Assembly: GCF_024808665.1 (NCBI RefSeq)
Contig: NZ_JANUBZ010000007.1
Coordinates: forward strand, 248,001 to 312,000
Reading direction: 5' to 3'
DNA from: Mucilaginibacter empetricola
GTDB taxonomy: Bacteria > Bacteroidota > Bacteroidia > Sphingobacteriales > Sphingobacteriaceae
DNA length: 64,000 bases
Positions 52,393-60,364 of this stretch are shown piece by piece; position 1 is the stretch's first letter; every line of letters begins with the position of its first letter. Made by a program: the position numbers and the translations under genes. The notes beneath the pieces were generated by a model, which made no database searches, was not told the DNA's origin, and saw nothing but the letters and a program-made list of their open reading frames with translations.

Positions 52393-53526
52393 CAACGCCA
52401 GCTTCGCTACTTCTTCGCCAACCAGACTGCCCATGGCTACGCCCATGCCGTTGCAGCGTACGGCGCAAAATATATTGGGTTCCACTTCTTTTACAATTGG
52501 GCTAATGTCATCACCAAAGCCCATAATGCCGCTCCACCAGTAGTCAATTTCAAAACTTTGGTCGGGCAGTATCATTTCCTTTAAATAATGGGTTAGTTTA
52601 GCTTTTACCTCTTCCGTGTGTCCAAACTCCCAGGTTTCTTCGCTATTAAAATCAATATTACGGCCACCGCCAAAAAGCACGCGGTTATCAATATTGCGGA
52701 AATAGTAATAGCCCTCATCAAAATGATAAGTGCCTTTCAGTTTTAAATCAGGGATAGGTTTGGTTACCAGCACCTGTCCCCTGCCCGGTACAACTTTTAG
52801 TTCGGGGAACAGCTGATTGGCAAAAGCATTGGTTGCCAGTATTACTTTGCCTGCTTTAAAACGCCCTTGCGAGGTGCGCAGTGAAATATGTGCCTCCTCA
52901 TTTTCAATCTGTTGTATTTCGCAGCCGTTTAAAACCAGCACGCCCAGGTGGTATACCTTATTTAATAAGGCACGCATCATTTTGCCAGTATGTAGCTGAC
53001 CTTCAAAGGGATTATAAATCATCCGGCTTACGCCCTTAAACCCAAATGCTGCTATTTTGGCATTAGCGACTGAATAAATGTCGGTTTTTCCGATAGCGTT
53101 TTTCAGTAAGTTATTGATATAGGGAATCTGTTCAATGCGTTCATCAGCCAAAGCGGTTTCACCATCCATAAACAATTCATAACCGCCATGCTGATAGTAT
53201 TCGATATTAGCATCGCCCAAATTCTCTCTTAACCTTTGCAGGCCGCGCCATTTATAATTAACCAGGCGGGCAACTTCTTCTTCCGGTGCATCTTTTAAAT
53301 ATGCAACTTGCTCTGATACAGTACCAAAGCAGGCAAATCCGGCATTTTTGGTACTGGCACCGGTAGGCAAAAAGCCTCGCTCCAATACCAGCACTTTTAA
53401 GGCGGGTTGCTGCTGTTTTAAATGCAGGGCAGCGCTGAGGCCAACAATGCCGCTGCCTATAATAATGATATCCGCATTATCAATAAACGCAGTGCGCTCC
53501 CAGTATGAAAATGTATTTGCTGACAT
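52390..53526 (-). CDS. FAD-dependent amino acid oxidase-like (DAO family) oxidoreductase
   Basis: 378 residues. The dinucleotide-binding motif is IIIGSGIVGLSAALHL (about residues 20-35), followed by VLERGFLPTGASTKNAGFAC, typical of glycine/D-amino-acid oxidase relatives. The C-terminus has YWWSGIMGFGDDISPIV and FCAVRCNGMGVAMGSLVGEE, which closes the FAD site. It probably oxidises an amine or amino acid in the cytoplasm; the substrate is unknown. It is convergent with murF, with only a foldback element between. Confidence 0.87.
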   Translation of the reverse strand: MSANTFSYWERTAFIDNADIIIIGSGIVGLSAALHLKQQQPALKVLVLERGFLPTGASTKNAGFACFGTVSEQVAYLKDAPEEEVARLVNYKWRGLQRLRENLGDANIEYYQHGGYELFMDGETALADERIEQIPYINNLLKNAIGKTDIYSVANAKIAAFGFKGVSRMIYNPFEGQLHTGKMMRALLNKVYHLGVLVLNGCEIQQIENEEAHISLRTSQGRFKAGKVILATNAFANQLFPELKVVPGRGQVLVTKPIPDLKLKGTYHFDEGYYYFRNIDNRVLFGGGRNIDFNSEETWEFGHTEEVKAKLTHYLKEMILPDQSFEIDYWWSGIMGFGDDISPIVKEVEPNIFCAVRCNGMGVAMGSLVGEEVAKLAL

Positions 53527-53655
53527 TTGATTTACTATTTAACGGAATACTTTTTGATTTAGATAAAAAGTGGAAGACTCTCAGTCTATCATCAAAAATA
53601 TAGAATTATTGACGATTTGACTCAAGACTCCGGACTTAAAACTCAATACTAAAAC

Positions 53656-54384
53656 ATGGATCATTTATCATTTATAACAGCATACATCAATACAGGCTCA
53701 GCCTGGTTGTTGATGATTCTTATTGCGGTAGTTAGCTTTATTGTGCAATGGCGCTTTAAAAGCAAATTTAAAACCTATTCAGAAATTCCGTTGCTATCAG
53801 GCCTTTCGGGCCAGGAAGTTGCCGAGCGGATGCTGCGCGACAACGGTATTTACGATGTACAGGTTATTTCTGTTGAAGGACAACTAACGGACCATTATAA
53901 CCCCGAAACAAAAACGGTTAACCTGAGTCCGGATGTTTATTATAGCCGCAGTGTGGCATCTGCTGCGGTTGCAGCGCACGAGTGCGGGCATGCGGTGCAA
54001 CATGCCAGGGCCTACGCCTGGTTAAGTTTCCGCTCGGCCTTGGTTCCGGCTATTAACGTGGCATCAACCTTAACTCAATGGACCTTATTTATCGGGGTGA
54101 TGTTATTGTTTTTTACCAACAACCCGCTGGTGCTGGCTATTGGCGTAGTCGCATTGGCGTTGGTTACCACTTTTAGTTTCATAACCCTGCCGGTTGAGTT
54201 TGATGCAAGTCGCCGCGCTTTGGCCTGGCTCAATAATAATTACACTGTAATGCAAACCCGCGAAGAGCATGAACAGGCAAAAGATGCCCTGTGGTGGGCG
54301 GCCATGACTTATGTAGTTGCTGCCCTAAGCGCATTAGCCACACTATTATATTATGCTTCGTTTTTGTTTAACAGAAGAAACTAA
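53656..54384 (+). CDS. YugP-type zinc metallopeptidase (Zn_peptidase_2)
   Basis: 242 residues. The metal site is HECGH at residues 108-112 (AAVAAHECGHAVQHA), with LPVEFDASRRAL providing the next ligands. Three or four membrane segments (residues 16-30, about 130-170 and 215-235) place it in the inner membrane. The family's substrate is unknown. It is a single gene convergent with the AidA-family genes, separated by a bidirectional terminator. Confidence 0.88.
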   Translation: MDHLSFITAYINTGSAWLLMILIAVVSFIVQWRFKSKFKTYSEIPLLSGLSGQEVAERMLRDNGIYDVQVISVEGQLTDHYNPETKTVNLSPDVYYSRSVASAAVAAHECGHAVQHARAYAWLSFRSALVPAINVASTLTQWTLFIGVMLLFFTNNPLVLAIGVVALALVTTFSFITLPVEFDASRRALAWLNNNYTVMQTREEHEQAKDALWWAAMTYVVAALSALATLLYYASFLFNRRN

Positions 54385-54403
54385 GGTTGAAGCTGAACGT
54401 TTT

Positions 54404-54447
54404 AAAATAAGGCTGTGATCGATAACCCGGTTACAGCCCTATTTTTT
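54404..54447. terminator. Bidirectional terminator between peptidase and AidA-like gene
   Basis: AAAATAAGGCTGT and ACAGCCCTATTTTT pair with one mismatch across an 18-base loop; T-runs lie on both sides. Confidence 0.7.
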
Positions 54448-54452
54448 ATGGT

Positions 54453-55031
54453 TTATTTTTTGCTCTTTGGTTTGCTTGTTGGCCCATCATTACCTGGCTG
54501 TAAATAATCAAGATAAATAATAGGGCTCCACGTAAAATAGCCGATAGTTTGCCCATTTTTATTATCCACCAACGTAAAAAATATCCCATCTTCCAGGGCT
54601 GTCGTTGGTAGTTCAGTATATCTCAAAACCGTGCTGACCTGGTTCACAAATTTCGTGGGCTTTTTAACCGGCGGATTGCCCGTAGCCAGGTAGGTTTTTA
54701 CTGCTTTGCACGAATAATAGGAAATATCAATTACTGATTTGTTGGCAAAACCATTATAAAGGAAGGCTGTTTGACTGCGATTATTATCTATCGTAGTAAT
54801 AGCCCATCTGATGGTACCTCCTCTTTCGGCATTGACATGTAATTCCGGTTGATCTCCGGAATTATCTATAATGGTACCAAATGGCGTGATCATCAGTATA
54901 TAAATACCTGTTGCGCTGTATATGCCTATCGGCGTGGGCGAATCTGCCGAGCCGGCTAAAAGCGCATCATCTGTCACCTGTGCGGCCAGTTGTGATCCAT
55001 CAACCACAATTAATATATCAATTGTTGCCAT
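54453..55031 (-). CDS. AidA/PixA-family (inclusion body protein) paralogue 2
   Basis: 192 residues with the family's start ATIDILIVVDGSQLAAQV, DSPTPIGIYSATGIYILMI, GGTIRWAITTIDNNRSQTAF, TGNPPVKKPTKFVNQVSTV and a C-terminal GYFTWSPIIYLDYLQP, then a basic tail (GPTSKPKSKK) absent from its neighbour. AidA/PixA proteins are abundant single-domain beta-rich proteins that form inclusions; Burkholderia AidA is quorum-sensing controlled. The role here is unknown. No signal peptide. It has its own upstream gap with a terminator for the neighbour, so is likely transcribed separately. Confidence 0.78.
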   Translation of the reverse strand: MATIDILIVVDGSQLAAQVTDDALLAGSADSPTPIGIYSATGIYILMITPFGTIIDNSGDQPELHVNAERGGTIRWAITTIDNNRSQTAFLYNGFANKSVIDISYYSCKAVKTYLATGNPPVKKPTKFVNQVSTVLRYTELPTTALEDGIFFTLVDNKNGQTIGYFTWSPIIYLDYLQPGNDGPTSKPKSKK

Positions 55032-55060
55032 AGTTTAATTTTTTGTTGTCCTTAAAAATT

Positions 55061-55092
55061 AAAGGCCGTTGCAGAAAATCGCAACAGCCTTT
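55061..55092 (-). terminator. Terminator of the upstream AidA-like gene
   Basis: On the minus strand AAAGGCTGTTGC and GCAACGGCCTTT pair with one wobble and are followed by AATTTTT. Confidence 0.7.
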
Positions 55093-55117
55093 CTTTTAGT
55101 AGTATCCGTTTAAACGT

Positions 55118-55651
55118 TTAATTAACGATGATAAATGGATCCCATAAAAAGTAGCCTATGATGCTACCGTTGGAATTGTTTACCAGGGTAAATGATAAAG
55201 TGTACTGAATAGTGAGACCAATTTGCAGAATGGTTCCTGAAACGGTGCTTACCTGATTAATAAATTTTGTAGGCGTGCTTGCCGGTGGGTTACCGGTAGC
55301 CAAATAAGCATACGCTTGTCCCGAAGCATATGATAAAGGGGTGTTAATAGCTGTGCCCGGGTTGAATGATGAGCCATACAAATACGCTGTTTGATCAAAA
55401 TTATTATCAAACGTAGTGATGGCCCATTCTACAGTATCGCCGCCATTTGCACTGATCTGTAATTCTGATTGTCCCTGGGTTCCATTGCTGATAGAACTGT
55501 TAGGCGCAATCATTGCGATGTAAACATTTGATGAGCTATAAGAGCCCAAGTTAGTTGGTGAACCCGCTGAGCCGGGAGAAAGACTGCCATCTTTTACCTG
55601 TTGAGCCAGTGTTGCACCGTCAACTGCGATTAAGACATTAATTGTTGCCAT
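55118..55651 (-). CDS. AidA/PixA-family (inclusion body protein) paralogue 1
   Basis: 177 residues that fit the family consensus closely: ATINVLIAVDGATLAQQVKD, GSAGSPTNLGSYSSSNVYIA, GDTVEWAITTFDNNFDQTAY, TGNPPASTPTKFINQVSTV, IQYTLSFTLVNNSNGSIIGY and the FLWDPFIIVN end. It appears the better-conserved member of the tandem pair. Cytoplasmic by lack of signal. The function in Bacteroidota is undescribed to my knowledge. Confidence 0.82.
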   Translation of the reverse strand: MATINVLIAVDGATLAQQVKDGSLSPGSAGSPTNLGSYSSSNVYIAMIAPNSSISNGTQGQSELQISANGGDTVEWAITTFDNNFDQTAYLYGSSFNPGTAINTPLSYASGQAYAYLATGNPPASTPTKFINQVSTVSGTILQIGLTIQYTLSFTLVNNSNGSIIGYFLWDPFIIVN

Positions 55652-56211
55652 GGTTTAGTTTTATTTGGTTTTTCTCCTACTCATAAGGCTTTTCGGAATT
55701 TCGCCCCCGCCGTAATTACCACGCAGGCAGGCCCGTTTTTTAACGTGGTAGCTGATCTCCACGTATCTTAAGTGTTTTAAAGGGCAAATGCTATTGTTAC
55801 CGGATAATCGTTTAGGTTTATTTATACATTAATCAATGATTTAATTATTAACCATTAATTACAATGCAAGTTAGCTGAGCTAAATAAATTTCGGTATAGT
55901 GATTACACCCATTTTGATGGGGTTTTATCAGCGGTGTGCAAACAGGGTATAAGTACGGTATTTGACTGTTTATTTCACGGGTGAAGCTTTGTAATTGCTG
56001 TCAGGTTAAAATCCGCCGCCGGCCCATCAGTCAGAATGGGATATAGGTATAAGCTCCCGGTAAACAAAAAATGCCCAATATACCATACACTTTTTGCTTA
56101 AATAAACGCTAAACGATGTTCAACCTGCGTTATAATTGTTACCATACAGCGCATTAGCGTTTTGGCTTTATAATTGACTTAAGCCTTTGTATATATCAAA
56201 ATACATCTACC
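55652..56211. other. Long intergenic region between AidA-like and YXWGXW genes
   Basis: 560 bases with no credible gene on either strand. The region holds divergent starts on both sides, so it must carry promoters for both. A TTTG with CCTTTG at near-consensus spacing lies around 56160-56190, but the -7 box is a weak match. Confidence 0.35.
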
Positions 56212-57339
56212 ATGAAAAAAATAAAAATATTGTTTTTAGCCTCCGCTCTATGTTTTGCAGCGTCGGCTACTTTTGCGCAGGTAAGCGTAGGTATATCGGT
56301 GGGCATTGCCCCGCCGGCTTTGCCCGTCTATGTTCAACCGGAGTGTCCAACCGATGGCTATTTATGGCAGCCTGGCTATTGGGCTTATGATCCTTCTGAC
56401 GGTTATTACTGGGTACCCGGTGTATGGGTTGCCCCACCTAACCCCGGCCTATACTGGACTCCAGCTTACTGGGGCTATGAAGGTGGCTCTTATGGTTTCC
56501 ACATTGGTTACTGGGGCCCGCACGTAGGCTTTTATGGCGGTATTAATTATGGCTATGGCTACGGCGGTGTTGGCTTTGTTGGCGGAGGATGGTCAGGCGG
56601 GCATTTTCGCTATAACACAGCCGTAGTAAACGTTAACAGAACAGTGGTACATAATACTTATATAAACCGAACTGTTATTGTTAACAATAACAACCATACC
56701 AGCTTTAACGGCCCCGGTGGTGTAAACCGTCGTCCAAATACGCAGGAACAAGCTGCAATGAGAGATCATCATGTGCAGCCTACTTCACAACAGCTTTCAC
56801 ATCAGCAGGCCGCCAGCCATAACAGAAGCCAGTTTGCATCTGTAAACCATGGCAAACCTGCAGCAGCTGCCATGAACCGCGTTAACGGCAAATCATTTAA
56901 TCAAACCGGCAGAACAGTAAGTGCGGCTACCATGCAACGCAATAATGCAAGGGCCGCTAATAATCAAGCAAATGTGCGTCATAACAATGCAGCAACTCCG
57001 GTTAATCACCAAGCCGCTGTAAAACCTCAGGCGCGTCAGGCACAACAGCAACATACTAATAACACGCAGGCTAATCGCACGCAAGCTCGCCCGGCGCAAC
57101 AACAACACGCCAATACGCAGGCTAATCGTCCGCAGCAGCAACGTGTTCAACAACAACATGCAACTGTCCAACGGTCACAGCCAGTACAACGTGCTCAACA
57201 AGCTCCGGCACAACGTTCGGCACCGCAGCCAAGGCCACAACAGGCCCGTATGCAGGAGCCGCAACATGCTCCACAGCCGCAGCAACAACATGCTCAGGCC
57301 AGGCCTCAGCAACAGCACGGTAACGAAAAACATAGATAA
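56212..57339 (+). CDS. YXWGXW-repeat secreted protein with Q/H/N-rich tail (copy 1)
   Basis: 375 residues. Signal peptide ends at SATFAQ. The folded part (residues 24-150) carries YXWGXW-type repeats (GYLWQPGYWAYDPSDGYYW, VPGVWVAPPNPGLYWTPAYW, GYWGPHVGFYGGINYGYGY). The remaining 200 residues are low-complexity and rich in Gln, His, Asn, Ala and Arg. It is predicted to be exported and perhaps attached to the envelope; function unknown. A close paralogue lies downstream, after a foldback element. Confidence 0.8.
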   Translation: MKKIKILFLASALCFAASATFAQVSVGISVGIAPPALPVYVQPECPTDGYLWQPGYWAYDPSDGYYWVPGVWVAPPNPGLYWTPAYWGYEGGSYGFHIGYWGPHVGFYGGINYGYGYGGVGFVGGGWSGGHFRYNTAVVNVNRTVVHNTYINRTVIVNNNNHTSFNGPGGVNRRPNTQEQAAMRDHHVQPTSQQLSHQQAASHNRSQFASVNHGKPAAAAMNRVNGKSFNQTGRTVSAATMQRNNARAANNQANVRHNNAATPVNHQAAVKPQARQAQQQHTNNTQANRTQARPAQQQHANTQANRPQQQRVQQQHATVQRSQPVQRAQQAPAQRSAPQPRPQQARMQEPQHAPQPQQQHAQARPQQQHGNEKHR

Positions 57340-57345
57340 TTTTTC

Positions 57346-57527
57346 ATAACGATGGGTTTAAAACAAAGAGTGTTCGAAACATTAAAAAGGGTGTCATGCT
57401 GAGGCACTCGAAGCATGTGGGCAAAGGCCTCTGCGCTCACCCTTCGAGTGCCTCAGGGTGACATCCCTATCATATTTCGTAATAAAACCAAGGTTTCGAA
57501 CACTCGGGGTTTAAAACCCATCGTTAT
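57346..57527. mobile_element. Foldback MITE-like element, copy C, complete
   Basis: 182 bases with perfect 19-bp ends (ATAACGATGGGTTTAAAAC at 57346-57364 and its complement at 57509-57527) and long complementary arms (GGGTGTCATGCTGAGGCACT then CGAAG, against the CTTCGAGTGCCTCAGGGTGA side). The loop region is CATGTGGGCAAAGGCCTCTG. It starts seven bases behind the copy-1 stop codon. Confidence 0.85.
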
Positions 57528-57535
57528 TTTTGAAA

Positions 57536-57560
57536 AACCTGCTTTTGAGCGGGTTTTTTT
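57536..57560 (+). terminator. Intrinsic terminator behind copy C
   Basis: AACCTGCT-TTTG-AGCGGGTT with a following T-run, which would end transcripts from the first YXWGXW gene. Confidence 0.7.
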
Positions 57561-57695
57561 ATTTATTAGGTTTATCGTAATTCCTTGCTTATGTCATTAC
57601 ACCATTAGAAACACATTAAAATTTCACTTTTTTCAATCATTAATTAAACTTTACCGTTTAATTAGCCGTCATAACCAATATTAAATTAAAACAAA

Positions 57696-58703
57696 ATGAA
57701 ACTCGTTACTAGAATATTTATTCCGCTTTGTTTACTGCTGTTTGTGGTAAGCAAAACAAATGCTCAAATAAGCGTGAGCATCTCGGTAGGCACGCCACCA
57801 CCAGCCTTACCGGTTTACGTTCAACCGGCCTGCCCAACCGATGGTTATTTATGGGTACCCGGCTACTGGTCTTACGATGAAGATGATGGATATTATTGGG
57901 TACCCGGGGTATGGGTAGCCGCACCACAACCAGGATATTTATGGACGCCTTCTTATTGGGGTTACGAACACGGCGTTTATGGTTACCATGCCGGATATTG
58001 GGGTGCTCACGTAGGTTATTACGGCGGCATTAATTATGGATACGGTTATGGTGGTGTTGGCTTTGTGGGCGGCAGCTGGTCTGAAGGCCATTACCGTTAT
58101 AATACAGCCGTAGTAAATGTAAACACAACCGTAGTTCATAACACTTATGTAGATAAAACTGTGATTGTTAACAATACTACAGTAGTAAATAACCATACCA
58201 GCTTTAATGGGCCGGGCGGTGTAACTGCACAGCCGCGTCCGGAAGAGTTGGCAGCTTCGCGCGAACAACATATACAGGCAACCAACGACCAGGTGTCCCA
58301 CCAACAAGCGGCAAGCAAAGACAGAAATCAGTTTGCTTCTGTAAACAACGGGCGTCCGGCAGCTGCGGCAATGAACCATGTAGGCGGCCAACCATTTAAC
58401 GGACAAGGTCATGCATCAACCAATTCAACAATGGGTCAGCGTAACTTTAACAACAGAAGCAATGCAAATCCGGCCAGCCAGGGTAATGCAGGTAACGCTA
58501 ATCATCAGCCAAACAATGCTGCTGCGCCAAATAATGCTGCATCAAACAATCAAAATCAGCAGCATAACCAGCCACAACAACAGCATAATCAGCCACAGCA
58601 ACAACACAATAATAATCAACAACACAATCAGGGCCAGCAGCATGGTGGGCAACAACACCAGCACAGCGGCGGAGGTCAAAGACCACCCAAAGAAAAGCAC
58701 TAA
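57696..58703 (+). CDS. YXWGXW-repeat secreted protein with Q/H/N-rich tail (copy 2)
   Basis: 335 residues. The signal peptide ends at SKTNAQ. Residues 24-160 are nearly the same as the first copy (PTDGYLWVPGYWSYDEDDGY, YWGAHVGYYGGINYGYGYGG, SEGHYRYNTAVVNVN), followed by VVNNTTVVNNHTSFNGPGG and a tail rich in Asn, Gln and His. The tails have diverged much more than the folded part. The pair arose by tandem duplication. It is closed by its own terminator. Confidence 0.8.
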   Translation: MKLVTRIFIPLCLLLFVVSKTNAQISVSISVGTPPPALPVYVQPACPTDGYLWVPGYWSYDEDDGYYWVPGVWVAAPQPGYLWTPSYWGYEHGVYGYHAGYWGAHVGYYGGINYGYGYGGVGFVGGSWSEGHYRYNTAVVNVNTTVVHNTYVDKTVIVNNTTVVNNHTSFNGPGGVTAQPRPEELAASREQHIQATNDQVSHQQAASKDRNQFASVNNGRPAAAAMNHVGGQPFNGQGHASTNSTMGQRNFNNRSNANPASQGNAGNANHQPNNAAAPNNAASNNQNQQHNQPQQQHNQPQQQHNNNQQHNQGQQHGGQQHQHSGGGQRPPKEKH

Positions 58704-58738
58704 TTGATAAGTTGTTGTTAAACAAGTCATAAAAAGAA

Positions 58739-58774
58739 AAACCCGCCTGACAGTTCAGAGCGGGTTTCTTTTTT
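58739..58774 (+). terminator. Intrinsic terminator between YXWGXW copy 2 and apaG
   Basis: AAACCCGC and GCGGGTTT with a 13-base loop, followed by CTTTTTTT; the A-run on the left lets it work for the convergent apaG as well. Confidence 0.8.
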
Positions 58775-58792
58775 TATACTGTTCTAATTTTT

Positions 58793-59179
58793 TTAATTCA
58801 TCCTGTAAGGGGCTACCAGGTAAAACTCCGGAATCTGCACGTTGAACAATGAGTTATCAATCATTCTCGACATCTGATACTCACCTTTCATACTTCCCAT
58901 ATCGGTTTTTAAATTGCATCCGGAAACATACTCGTGAGTTTGTCCGGGTTCAATTACCGGTTGCTGGCCTACAACACCTTCGCCTTCAACTTCTCTTTTT
59001 GCGCCATTAGAATCAAAAATATACCAATGACGGCTTAACAAACGCACTGCATAACTCCCCATGTTCTCTATGCTTACCTTGTATGCAAACATAAAATGAT
59101 CATTTGCCGGGTTCGAATATTCAGGCTGGTAAATTGTTTCTACCGAAACCTTAACACCATCTGTAATAGTAGTAACCAT
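58793..59179 (-). CDS. apaG: ApaG family protein (Co2+/Mg2+ efflux-associated)
   Basis: 128 residues from the ATG at 59179; a TTG at 59198-59200 would add seven residues that lie inside the promoter. The single beta-sandwich domain is typical: VSVETIYQPEYSNPANDHFM, FAYKVSIENMGSYAVRLLSR, HWYIFDSNG, VVGQQPVIEPGQTHEYVSGC, MKGEYQMSR and FYLVAPYRMN. The family's role is unsettled (magnesium/cobalt tolerance in enterobacteria). The -7 box TATATTTG is at 59198-59205 on the minus strand. Confidence 0.92.
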   Translation of the reverse strand: MVTTITDGVKVSVETIYQPEYSNPANDHFMFAYKVSIENMGSYAVRLLSRHWYIFDSNGAKREVEGEGVVGQQPVIEPGQTHEYVSGCNLKTDMGSMKGEYQMSRMIDNSLFNVQIPEFYLVAPYRMN

Positions 59180-59197
59180 ATAAAGATCTCTTTTTTT

Positions 59198-59205
59198 CAA
59201 ATATA
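59198..59205 (-). promoter_or_regulatory. -7 box of apaG
   Basis: Minus strand TATATTTG, 18 bases after a TTG, with the ATG 19 bases downstream. Confidence 0.5.
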
Positions 59206-59321
59206 TAATATACAGTCAAATATCAAGCCATTTCTCAACAAAATATTTGCCGCTTTTATTTAGATTAACATCTTGCCGTCAAAGTTTTAGCACTGTTTTA
59301 GCACGCTGTAAAACTCCCTGT

Positions 59322-60326
59322 TTACGCTAAAGATTCCGCCTCTGCGTAGCGTGGATTTTGGCTCACTTCCTCCAAAATTTCCATCACTTCTGCCAAATTG
59401 CCAGCGGTTACCAGGCGCATGCGGTACTCTTTAAAGTTTTCAATGCCTTTAAAGTAGTTAGAATAGTGTCTCCGCATTTCAAAAATGCCTGTTTTGGGGC
59501 CTTTCCACTCAATTGATTTTTGCAAATGCGTGGTACAGGCATCAATACGCTCGGCTATAGTAGGTTTTTCCAGGTATTCGCCAGTATTAAAATAGTGCTT
59601 AATCTCTCTGAATATCCAGGGATAACCTATGGCAGCCCTGCCAATCATCATCCCATCAACACCAAACTCCATTCGCCATTCTGCGGCTTTTTGTGGAGAA
59701 TCGATGTCACCATTGCCAAAAATGGGGATTTGTATCCTCGGATTTTTCTTTATCTCCCTTATCAACGTCCAATCGGCCACGCCCTTATACATCTGCGAGC
59801 GGGTACGGCCATGAATAGTTAATGCCTTTATCCCCACATCCTGCAAACGCTCGGCAACTTCATACACATTTTTAGTATTATCGTCCCAACCCAGTCGGGT
59901 TTTTACAGTTACCGGCAGATGAGTTGCGTTAACCACCGCCTTGGTCATGGCTACCATTTTATCAATATCCTGCAATAAACTGGCGCCGGCACCACGGCAG
60001 GCTACCTGCTTAACGGGGCAACCATAGTTAATATCCATTAAATCGGGCTTGGCAAGGGTAGCTATTTCGGTAGCCTCGCGCATATGATCAATATCACTGC
60101 CAAATATCTGAATGCCTATGGGGCGCTCATATTCAAAAATATCCAATTTCTGACGACTCTTTGCCGCATCGCGAATCAATCCCTCCGATGATATAAACTC
60201 TGTATACATCATATCTGCGCCATTTTTTTTGCACACATAACGGAACGGTGGATCGCTCACATCCTCCATTGGTGCCAATAACAGCGGGAATTCCCCTAAA
60301 TCAATATTTCCTATTTGTACAGACAT
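59322..60326 (-). CDS. dusB: tRNA-dihydrouridine synthase
   Basis: 334 residues: the FMN barrel start PLLLAPMEDVSDPPFRYVCK, the catalytic cysteine in MDINYGCPVKQV, the FMN/tRNA residues in VKTRLGWDD and LTIHGRTRSQMYKG, and IPIFGNGDIDSPQ and GVDGMMIGRAAIGYPWIF. It reduces uridines in tRNA D-loops in the cytoplasm. It is divergent from the CPBP protease gene, with only 38 bases between the two start codons. Confidence 0.94.
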   Translation of the reverse strand: MSVQIGNIDLGEFPLLLAPMEDVSDPPFRYVCKKNGADMMYTEFISSEGLIRDAAKSRQKLDIFEYERPIGIQIFGSDIDHMREATEIATLAKPDLMDINYGCPVKQVACRGAGASLLQDIDKMVAMTKAVVNATHLPVTVKTRLGWDDNTKNVYEVAERLQDVGIKALTIHGRTRSQMYKGVADWTLIREIKKNPRIQIPIFGNGDIDSPQKAAEWRMEFGVDGMMIGRAAIGYPWIFREIKHYFNTGEYLEKPTIAERIDACTTHLQKSIEWKGPKTGIFEMRRHYSNYFKGIENFKEYRMRLVTAGNLAEVMEILEEVSQNPRYAEAESLA

Positions 60327-60364
60327 GCCTTATCTTCGTGGCAAAATTACGAATTTTAAGCGGG
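60327..60364. promoter_or_regulatory. Compact divergent promoter region dusB/CPBP
   Basis: Minus strand TAATTTTG (60342-60349) serves dusB and + strand TATCTTCG (60331-60338) may serve the CPBP operon. Both -7 boxes sit in 38 bases, so each promoter's -33 element lies in the other gene's leader or coding sequence. Confidence 0.45.

Noticed and set aside
52067..52543. Small frames in and beside the murF/FAD foldback element
   Set aside because: They read through palindromic repeat arms and the 3' end of the FAD gene in the wrong frame.
57939..58725. Long minus-strand frames opposite the YXWGXW genes
   Set aside because: They mirror repetitive codons of the real genes; no start or family support.
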